DNA of 64,000 bases, taken from the NCBI GenBank assembly GCA_002007465.1, contig LNAC01001916.1, forward strand, positions 1 to 64,000. The letters are read 5' to 3'. The notes below the pieces were generated by a model that worked only from the letters and a program-made list of their open reading frames with translations, made no database searches and was not told where the DNA came from. Numbering within the stretch: position 1 is the stretch's first letter; the number at the start of each line of letters is the position of its first letter. The DNA comes from Ailurus styani (lineage: Eukaryota; Chordata; Mammalia; Carnivora; Ailuridae). A program made the translations under genes and the position numbers. Below, piece by piece: positions 55,841 to 64,000 of the stretch.

Positions 55841-56030
55841 GTGCCTGGGTGGCTCAGTCAGTTAAGCATCTGCCTTCAACTCAGGTCATGATCCCGGGTG
55901 CTGGGATTGAGTCCCACATTGGACTCCCTACTCAGTAGGAAAGCTGCTTCTCCCTCTCTCTGCCTGCCGGTCCCTTTGCGTGATCTCTCTCTTTGCCAAA
56001 AAAATAAATAAATCTTAAAAAAATAATTAA
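55841..56030 (+). mobile_element. CAN-SINE, plus strand
   Basis: 'gtgcctgggtggctcagtca', 'ctcaggtcatgatcccgggt'. Short TSD 'agaatcagaa' (55831-55840) and 'agaatcaaag' (56031-56040). Confidence 0.9.
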
Positions 56031-56339
56031 AGAATCAAAGGATGTCAGGGCTGGAGGGTGCCTTAGTTTCCTTTTAATGGGAGGTTGTTGGACAAGCTAC
56101 CCCCTTGGACCTGAGTCCTAATCCTGACCCTACTAGTCACTGGCTGTGTGCTTTTTTGAGAACCTGGGACAACCTTCCATCTAGGAGGCCCTAGCTTGGT
56201 ATAGAAAGTTCTCATCTTACCCAAATTACCTCCCTCTATAGCCTCACCTTCTACCTTCTACCCTCTTGCCCTGTCCTCTGCCATTCATACGCTGTTCACT
56301 ACACTAAGCTGAGAGGAATAAATCATCTCTTAAACTCAG

Positions 56340-56780
56340 AATTGCATGTCCACAGACCTTTTCCTGATCTTCCAAGAGGGTATCACCTTCCACCTGCTCC
56401 CTCTATGTATTCTACATTGCTTTCTCACCACTAACCACATCACAGAATTGCTCACAAGTCACATAAGACATGCAGAGTCCCCAGCCTTACTCTCTTCAGT
56501 TTCTACTCCAGACCTTCAAATTCACAATAGCTTCTTCTGACAAAGGTCCTTTGTGTATAGTGTCTTTGCCCTGAAGTCCTCTTTTCCTCTTTGCTTACAC
56601 AACTCCACCAAAGCTTTAAATCACAGTTCACATTTGTTCTACTTCCCATGATTTTTTTGCTCAATGTTATGTCTTCACTGGGCAGCAAGCTCTGTAGAGT
56701 GTAGATTATGCCTGATGGTTCTCATAGTACAAAGCCCAGCACATCATAGGTCTAACAGAGGAATTATAAGAGATCGTATG
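56340..56780 (+). repeat. L2 fragment, sense
   Basis: 'ccttccacctgctccctcta', 'aactccaccaaagctttaaa', 'cactgggcagcaagctctgt', 'caaagcccagcacatcatag' are in L2 sense order through the 3' end. Confidence 0.6.
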
Positions 56781-56804
56781 ATTAGTATAGTCTACAAAGT
56801 TCTC

Positions 56805-56925
56805 TTCCAAGATTCTGTAAGTTCCCCAAGGTAGGACTGGGGTATTTTTTTGTCTGTAGCACTTAGCATGAGCCTGCGTTCAGTAACTATATGGGGAACA
56901 TTCATTGAATAAATAGGTGAATTAA
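56805..56925 (+). repeat. L2 3' end, second copy
   Basis: 'tccccaaggtaggactgggg', 'tctgtagcacttagcatgag', 'cattgaataaataggtgaat'. A second 3' end immediately after the first, so an independent insertion. Confidence 0.55.
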
Positions 56926-58984
56926 ATACTCTCTTTCTGGACTACAGTTTTCTCCTCTAGAGAAGGTGAGAGTTGGACTACATCAGCAACTCTTACACTT
57001 AGTTGAGGCAAAAAACAAAACATGACAAAACAAAACAAAACAAAACCACCCCATGTCTTCTTAAGATAACTAGTTCCACTTACCAGTGAAAAAATAACAA
57101 CAAAGTATGACCAAAAATGGGTAATGGTATAATCATTTAAAATATGAACCCATGTTTTTTCTTCTTGGCTGGTGATTCTTTTTTACCTTTTTGCCCCCAT
57201 TCCTACTTCATTTCTCACCACTAATTTCTGAATTCAAACTAGTCCAGAGGTGACCATTGTCTTAGAGAAAGATTGTTACAGCAGAAAAGCAAAGAGAAAG
57301 GAAAGTCTATGCTCACTCTTTAGTTTCAGATCAGGCCACTGAAACCAATGACTGGATGTCACCAGGAAATCTGTAGGAAGCAGACTAAGGACTGAAATTG
57401 AAGAGAATTTTACAAAGGGTTATTTATAAAGGTGTGGGTAATCAGTGTGTAAGGAGACACCTGAAAAACAGCACCAGGATACCTTTACCACTGTAGCCAG
57501 AAGCAGTAACAAGAAGGAGAGAGCCTTGCAGAGAGTGCAGAATACATTACTTGGCAGGAGTGGAGATTTACTGTCAAGGGACCTAGACAACCTACAGTAA
57601 CCTGGCAGGGGTAGATCTGGGAGTAGAAATAACCAACTCTGTGCTTTTCTTTCCCTTAAATCTTTTTTTGGCTCCCCTTTGCCAAAACCCATCTGAAAAC
57701 CAGAGGGCAAGTAAAGCCCATATAGGGGCTTTATTCCATAGCAATACATTTGGTGAAAAAATGAGTGATCTCAGGACCAGTCTTTCTTGCCCCTTCCTGT
57801 TAGATCCTCAAAATAAAGACCTTAGGACTAGAGCAAAGGGAAGGTAGAGGGGAAGTAAGGCAACATGATGCTGGAGAGGGGATGCCTATTGAAGGCTCTG
57901 TCTTATAATCTAGGTTGAATTACATTGGATGATGAAGTAAAGCCCTAGATCAGTTTCAGGAGCTGAGAGCTTTGGTGATCTGTGCTACCCTCCCAGAGGA
58001 GCCTGGAGAAGCAGCGAGTCTCCTAGAATCTCTGGCACAAGCCTGTGTAGCAACATTAGAGCTACATGAGAGCATTAGAGCATAGTCTAACTGCAAGGCC
58101 TAAGAACACAGTGCAGTGTCTACAAAGCTGGAGAGAGCTCCTTACAGTTCCGTGTGTCCTCGCTTGCACACATCACAAGAAGATGTGAGAGGTTGGACTC
58201 AGAGGTTCTGACACCAGAGGCCAGTGGGATCATAGAGATCATCTTGGTGGATGTCAATGTTCACAGATGACTTTGCTCAAAAATCAAGAGTCTGTGCATT
58301 ACATTGGCTTCCTGAATTTTAACTATAACCCCACTGAGGAGAAGAGGGGAAAACTCATTAAATGACTGAGTTTACTCTTATGTAGACTAAAATTAAGTGT
58401 CAGCCATTGTGAGAATGGGAAGTCAAGACAGAAACTAAGTTCAATTACAGAAAAATAAAACTATATTTCTCTGATGCACACCTAGGTTATGGCCCATACA
58501 ATGGATGCCTTCCTAGTTGGATTGGGTGAATCTGTTCATGCCCTCTGGGACCTCAGACTACGCTTGAAAAAGCATAAAAAAAGTGAGGTTTCACAAGAGA
58601 TGATTCCCTTGGTCTCCCTATCCTTTCTGCTGTTATTTAGTCTTTATTGGGAATATAGGTCAGGAGGAAAGATAATAACTCTTCGAGAAATTATCACCTA
58701 GAGGATAGAAAAACTCATAGAACAAAACATGCCATTCAAACCATTCCATTCTCTGGCCCATTTCATCAAGGAAATCCCTTTCATTGCTCTTCTGGCCCCT
58801 GGTTTTAGAGCCACATCTTCAGAGCCTGGTTCTGGTGCCATTTAAGTCGGCTGAAAATGAAGCCCAAGCTTATTTGACTTGCACCTGAATCTCTCCCTAC
58901 AAGCATCTTAGGACTGATACCATCTTCCTATCAAATGATCTCTCACTCCCAGTGCATTTCACTGGAGTTGTAAGGGATCAGTGT
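56926..58984. other. Non-coding stretch, no gene seen
   Basis: A (CAAAA)n run at about 57009-57047. The 109-codon minus frame at 57420-57749 and others have no support. Confidence 0.5.
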
Positions 58985-59180
58985 TCAGACTGTCAGAGTA
59001 AAAGAATGTTAGAAATGGAAGATCATTTAGAGTTTAGAGATGAACTAGTTAGATAAGGAAAATGAGACCCATGGAGAGAAAATTATTTCCTAAAGTTCAC
59101 CTAGCAAGTTAAAGACTGAGTTAGAAACCAGGCCTTCCGACTGCAAGGTCAAGGTCTTTCCCTTCTGCCACTCTGTATAC
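58985..59180 (-). repeat. MIR-like repeat
   Basis: 'gaatgttagaaatggaagat', 'gataaggaaaatgagaccca', 'aaagttcacctagcaagtta', 'aaaccaggccttccgactgc', 'ctttcccttctgccactctg' in the antisense order of the MIR group. Confidence 0.65.
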
Positions 59181-59224
59181 CCCCTCACTAACACCAGTCA
59201 GGAAGTACAGCTGGTACCTTCCAC

Positions 59225-59330
59225 AGATGGGCACTCTTCACACTTTTTTTGGTCCCAGGCCATATGCTAGGCACTAGAGATGAAATGATGAGGAAAAGAG
59301 ACCCAGTCTCTGCCTTAAAGGGTACATACA
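59225..59330 (-). repeat. L2 3' end fragment
   Basis: 'ccaggccatatgctaggcac', 'tagagatgaaatgatgagga', 'gacccagtctctgccttaaa'. Confidence 0.65.
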
Positions 59331-61239
59331 CCTGCCTATACTGGACTCAATCCAGAGTCCAACACTGTTTCTTTGGAGTAGTGGTGTATTGGAGAAACCA
59401 TTTTTTCTTAGCAAAGTGAGACAAATTGAGTGATCAGTGGCTTGATTCCCATCCATGCAAGCATGTGAAATACTGTTTTGACTTTCCACCTCCTGGTTAA
59501 AATTAGCAGAAAGTTTGTTTCTACTTGAATGAAACATTTCATAATGAGTGGTTAGAATGATGACTAAAGGCATCATAGATCTAATCCTTGACGTGAGTAG
59601 CAACACATGGAACACCTTCTTCTACTCTAAGCTGTTAAATAGCAGGTTTTTCAGACTGCTAGAAAATTTTAGGGATTCGGTGAGGGGAAGACTTTTCTCT
59701 AAACTTAAATCATGAGTCCAGCTAACATAAAAACCCTCAAGAACCAGTGAGGACTGTGTTCCGAAGACTCCCTCACTGTGTTTTTCACTCTCTACCCACA
59801 CATTTCCATAGGTTCTGTGGATTCCCTGCATCTGCCAACATAGGCAGTAAGGACCTTTCAAAGGGAAGAGGGGCCTAGATGTGCCAAAGCAAAATAAGGC
59901 AATTCAGGGTTTTGAGCTTCAAAGTAGTCTTTGGAAACCAGGAGCCTTTATTTGAAGGAAACAGAACTTCTGAGTTTCTAAAGTCTGAAGAACTTGTAAG
60001 TACTTGTAAGTAATAATACAATAATAAGCCTCTACTCCCATGAAGGGTAGATTAAGAAAAATCAATCAAGAGCTAGACTTTCAGACAAAATAATGTTCTT
60101 GTATATGGAGAGGAAATGGGGTGAGAGGAGGAGCATGGCGGAGAGCAGTTGGTGAGGTCTTCGAGGGATGGATTGAGGACCACGTGAACAGAAAAGTTAG
60201 TGCTAAGAGACTCTCCACGTCCATGCCCCCCATAAAGGGTACCCCTCAACCTTGTCAGAGTCCTGTAGGGACAGGCAGGGCGTGAAGACCCTCCAAACAC
60301 CATCTAAACCAGGCCATACAGTGCTGTGCAGGTTTCTTTCTTTCTTTCTAGGCGCTGTTATTTAAGGAGGATAGCCCACAGATGGGCAGACCCTATGCTA
60401 TTGTGGGTTATCTAGCAGAAATGACACCTATCCATGCCCAAAGACTTCCTTCATACCTGTTCAAGCTGTACTGTATGAACAACTCTATTGTGTTTGGGAA
60501 ATGCAGGTGGGCTACAGGAGACATTGAAGAGGCTGATTGTCAATGAGAAGCATCATGCAGCAGATTTTTGTCAGCTTCTCTCACTCAAAGCAATTCAATT
60601 CTGTGTCCATGGCCTGACCACCCACACCAGCATATCTGTTTAGGTCTTCCACTTCTTTTTGGACACACACAAGATCATGTGGTCAGGGGGAGAAATAGGC
60701 TTGTCAAAGATTGTGATGTAGAGTTCATGTGTACATGTACAATGAGTATCCCAGTTAGTCCACATTCTGGTATGGAACATGAGTGTGAGGAGACCAACTA
60801 GGATTGAGAAAAGCAGGACAAGTTTTATTGACAATAAAAACAGATGTGGCCAGATTACTGGGAGAACATTTCAGGTAGGGACTGGGGAGTTGGAATAATC
60901 AGACCATAAATTTTCAGAAAAGCATTCATTGGAAAATCTCACACACATCAGGTTATTACTCACTTCCTCAGATGAGGAAGGGTGACCTCAGCTAAAGGGA
61001 ACAATAAGGACTCAGCCTTGGCCAGAATAGCCAGGTATTAAATAACATTTAAAAGGACATGTATTTATAGTGAAAAGAACTAGGAAAATGAAATGTAATG
61101 CCTAGTGCCTTGTCATTTATGCAGTGACTAGAATGAAGTCCTTTAAAAGGGGAGTCAGAGCATTTTATTACCATCCCTAAAAGTACCTTTGAGGTTCTCC
61201 TTGCAGTTTAGTTAAGATACCAACTTTTTATTTACTTTA
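59331..61239. other. Non-coding stretch, no gene seen
   Basis: A short TTTC run near 60333-60350. Minus frames at 59274-59615 (113 codons) and 59622-59861 have no context. Confidence 0.5.
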
Positions 61240-61594
61240 TAACCCCCCATGTCCATTCTTTTTCTTCAGTCCCTGACCTCATTTTTTGAAATTTCCCCTC
61301 TCCCCCATCTCCGCAAGTTCCTTGGCACCTTTAGCATGCTAACCATTAACCTGTTCCCTACTGTTCTCTCCTCTCCTTACCTTCTCAATTTCCCACCTCT
61401 TCCATGCTTGTCCAGATTAATTCCCATCTACTTTTTAGGTCTTTTCCTGAAGATCACTTCCTCAGAGAAAACTTACTTGACCTTACAGTCCACTTACTGC
61501 TAACGAATACTCTAATTTTTCTGTATGACACTTATCAGAAATTTCATAATCATGCCTTCACGTGTGTGCTCATCTGTTTAATATATATCTCTCA

Positions 61595-61749
61595 GGGGTG
61601 CCTGGGTGGCTCAGTTGGTTAAGCATCTGACTCTTGGTTTAGGCTTAGGACATGATCTCAGGGTCATGAGATGGAGCCCTATGTCAGGTTCCATGCTCAG
61701 CAAAGATTCTCTCTCTCTCCCTCTGCTTATGCACACTCGGTCTTGCTCT

Positions 61750-61751
<2 letters not shown>
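61595..61751 (+). mobile_element. CAN-SINE with CA/TG tail, plus strand
   Basis: 'ggggtgcctgggtggctcag', 'acatgatctcagggtcatga', then a shortened CT-rich part ending 'ggtcttgctctaaaa'. Instead of AATAAA and an A-tail it continues into a dinucleotide array. No clear TSD. Confidence 0.9.
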
Positions 61752-61791
<40 letters not shown>

Positions 61792-61820
61792 TGGTGTGTG
61801 TGTGTGTGTGTGTGTGTGTG
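61752..61820. repeat. (AC)18-(GT)16 inverted dinucleotide array
   Basis: AC x18 (61753-61788) is followed directly by GT repeats to 61820, with one extra G in the middle. The two halves are complementary, so a single strand can fold back over about 32 bases. Frames over it on both strands are artefacts. Confidence 0.95.
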
Positions 61821-61990
61821 TATCATAAGTTCCAAGAAGGCAGGCAGAACTTGATTGTGGCTGTCTGATTTCCAAGATCCCTACTCTCTCACAACTTTAC
61901 CATCCCTACCTTCCTAAAGGAAAGGAAGCAAAAGAAATTTAAATCCATGGGGTGCAAAGCCAGCCGACTTGGGAAACCCGTAATGACTTT

Positions 61991-62109
61991 TTTTTTTTTT
62001 TTTTTTAATTTTATTTTTATTATTTGCCCAAGGGGTACAGGTCTGTGAATCATCAGGCTTACATCTTTCACAGCCCTCACCAAAGCACAAACCCTCCCCA
62101 ATGTCCATA
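61991..62109 (-). mobile_element. Short carnivore L1 3' end insertion
   Basis: T-run, then the same text as 25910-26036 ('ttatttgcccaaggggtaca', 'aaccctccccaatgtccata'), nearly identical over about 95 bases. TSD 'ccgtaatgacttt' at 61978-61990 and 62110-62122. Confidence 0.92.
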
Positions 62110-62274
62110 CCGTAATGACTTTTGTCCTGTGTTTATCCCTCCTGACCCAGAGGGGAAGCACACTGCCACAGGGAGCTCAGAGACAAGGCAGGATACTAGG
62201 CTTGGGCTTTACTGTGTCCCTGGGTTGTTGCTCAGCCTTCCCCACCTTGCCCCTCCACAGCTCTTGCTTGGAAA

Positions 62275-62380
62275 ATAGTTAGACAGCTCCCATATGAGGC
62301 AAGAATTCTTATCCCCATTTGCCAGAGAAGTAGACAAAAGTGAGACAGGGGGAGACCTGCAAAAGGAAGTATGTGATTGA
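62275..62380 (-). repeat. MIR fragment
   Basis: 'ccatatgaggcaagaattct', 'tatccccatttgccagagaa'. Confidence 0.6.
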
Positions 62381-63399
62381 GAAGCTTATGCTCTTTCCAA
62401 TAGCACTGTCCTTTATAAATGAAGGTGATGATGCAAGCTGCTTCCAGCATTGCTGGGGAAAGGCAACACTGTCAGATGGGTAGATACAGGGACAGACAGA
62501 CAGACCATTTTTCCTTTGCTGCCACCCAAGATGTTGACATCTCCTCTCAGTGCACTTCCCAAATCCTTTTGCTTTCCACAGTTCTATCATCTTGTCATGG
62601 TTTACCTCTTCCCTGGTGTCTGCACTTTCATTAATTCCTTATCACCTGTCCCTCAGCTCTAATCTAGGACTTTGTAAGGATAACTAATTAAAGCCAGAAG
62701 ATTCTTAGAAAGAGATATTGACCTGCAATTCATCCCTTTCTCTCAGCAGGATCAATCTTCAGGTTACTGGTCAAGAGGACATGTATTTAAAAAACATGTC
62801 CAGCTAATCAGCCCTTCAGATGTGTTCATGAAGTCTCATGAGCTGTTTGTGAATTCTAATTACATATCCGGTTTACTGGCTAAGAAAAGCATGCCTGACA
62901 GAAGTATACATGGGGATCACAGCTTGCCTGAAGATTTGTTGCAGGAGAAGAAAAGACAGAGAAAAAAAATTATATATATATAGAGAGAGCGAGAGCACCA
63001 ACCCTTAGGCAGCAAAAGAGAAAGAACTCACTTAAGGCTGGAACAGATGCCCTAATATATAAATTATAATAATAGGTTATGAGATTATATAGACTAACAT
63101 ACAAATAAGAAAATCCGGACCCTGAGAGAGACATGACTTGCACAATTTCCATGCAGCTGCTCCATTGCAGGTCAGAGACCGAACTTCAGGGCCTTCAATA
63201 CCCAGGTAGGCTCTGTGCAAGATAGGCTGCATTTGTCAGGAGAGAAGTTGAGAGAAGAAGTCAGTCATCTTCCTTCTCATCCTTCTAAATATACACAATA
63301 ACTTCCCAATCACTCATGCAAAGAGAAAAAGGAGAAATATGATGAGCGACAGGAGCAGAGGACACAAAAAATTGGGGGATTAGTATTGTCTACTACTAA
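62381..63399. other. Non-coding stretch, no gene seen
   Basis: A short TA/GA run at about 62970-62995. Frames at 62309-62662 overlap on both strands. Confidence 0.5.
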
Positions 63400-63570
63400 G
63401 AGCAATACCCTACTTTTTTTGAGTGCTGGCTGTATCCAGGTGTAGTTCTTATCTCTTTACCCGTATTAGCCCATTTACAAATGAAGTCTTAGAGGCTTAG
63501 AAAGGTCAAGTGGCCTGTCTGACCTCACACGGTTGGTCAAGTTTGGAGTCAGAATTCTAGATTTAGTCCT
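63400..63570 (-). repeat. MIR
   Basis: 'tgagtgctggctgtatccag', 'acaaatgaagtcttagaggc', 'ctgacctcacacggttggtc'. Confidence 0.75.
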
Positions 63571-63654
63571 ACCTTACAAAACAGTCCTTTATTGCCTGGA
63601 TAGACAAGGTGCAAATTAATTTGAATTAAGCTGAGTAATTTGATTCCTGTACTT

Positions 63655-63760
63655 TACAAAGATTTATTTGAGTGCCAAGCTTGTGCCTGACCTATGCTAG
63701 GAGCTGAGGAGATGCAGATAATGGGGCAAAGGAAGCATATGGCAGACTAGCATAGCAAAT
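63655..63760 (-). repeat. L2 3' end fragment
   Basis: 'gatttatttgagtgccaagc', 'ctgacctatgctaggagctg', 'aggagatgcagataatgggg'. Confidence 0.6.
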
Positions 63761-63809
63761 ACAAGCTCCTGATTTGGTCAGAGAAATTCAAGATTATGTT
63801 CTGCCTCAC

Positions 63810-63930
63810 TGAGAAAATTTCCTTAAACTCTGTGACCATAAGTTTTCTAATCTTCAAAATAGGGATAAAATAGTAACTATTTCTTTTTGTTTCTCTCAAA
63901 TTTAAAATAGTGTCTACTTCTTAGGGTTGT
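63810..63930 (+). repeat. MIR fragment
   Basis: 'ctctgtgaccataagttttc', 'taatcttcaaaatagggata', 'acttcttagggttgtgagaa'. Confidence 0.65.
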
Positions 63931-64000
63931 GAGAAATCATGGGTTGGTCTATTCAAACTTTCTGGAGCACGCCAGGCACCTGGGGATCAGTAAAGCTCAT

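Larger units (their letters stand above)
61240..61890 (+). repeat. L2 split by a SINE, sense
   Basis: 'cttttcctgaagatcacttc', 'ctgtatgacacttatcagaa', 'ctgtttaatatatatctctc' precede the SINE; 'cataagttccaagaaggcag' then 'gcagaacttgattgtggctg' follow it. Together they read as one L2 3' UTR. Confidence 0.7.

Noticed and set aside
61606..61875. Overlapping frames of 63-82 codons on both strands
   Set aside because: They translate a SINE and the CA/TG array.
1..64000. An undescribed multi-gene system in this window
   Set aside because: Read at every scale, the window shows intergenic or intronic mammalian DNA dominated by retroposons. No cluster of related genes, operon or defence-like locus is visible.

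Overview
This window looks like nuclear DNA of a carnivoran mammal, most probably a caniform and perhaps a mustelid. The main evidence is about 21 copies of the carnivore tRNA-derived SINE (CAN-SINE/SINEC). Its head carries a 'gggtggctcag' motif, its middle a 'catgatctcagggtcctggg' motif, and its 3' end is CT-rich followed by AATAAATAAA(T) and an A-tail. The common variant reading 'gtgggttaaagcc' and ending 'gcctacttgtgatctctc' is the form I associate with mustelids. The family identification is from memory and the placement to family level is inference.

I found no gene I can name. The region is AT-rich and CpG-poor, and all long reading frames are short, repeat-derived, or run through the 361-base assembly gap at 49415-49775. 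The best coding candidate is a lysine/glutamate/serine-rich open frame at 29044-29417 behind a good polypyrimidine tract and two tandem AG acceptors. It is a hypothesis, not a gene call.

Layout. 1-7300: sparse old L2/MIR remnants, one SINE, and one arm of a 45-base inverted repeat pair (97-141 and 2329-2373). 7330-7885: a probable solo retroviral LTR on the minus strand. 9600-15130: an old L1 piece and a cluster of minus-strand SINEs, with a small CpG-dense patch at 13951-14075. 15460-15660: non-repeat DNA with a CTCF-like motif and a strong hairpin around a TATA-like sequence. 16000-24900: MIRs, a tandem SINE pair, and a three-layer nest (SINE in hAT element in MIR) at 24275-24880. 25700-31200: old L1 with a younger L1 3' end inside it, SINEs, an orphan A-tail insertion and the candidate exon. 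34870-36090: a 1.2-kb antisense L2 reverse-transcriptase fragment. 38950-42800: a block of old L1/HAL1-like sequence. 43850-46250: L2 fragments. 49367-50023: a 5'-truncated carnivore L1 containing the gap. 51250-56920: two MLT1-like LTRs, SINEs and L2. 61240-62110: an L2 split by a SINE with a (CA)n/(TG)n tail, then another short L1 3' end.

The window therefore records successive retroposition: L2/MIR first, then old L1, MLT1 and a hAT element, then carnivore L1 and SINEs. Many younger insertions keep readable target-site duplications (TSDs), which give exact boundaries and order. Assignments of old repeats were made by comparing with consensus sequences from memory, so their ends are approximate.
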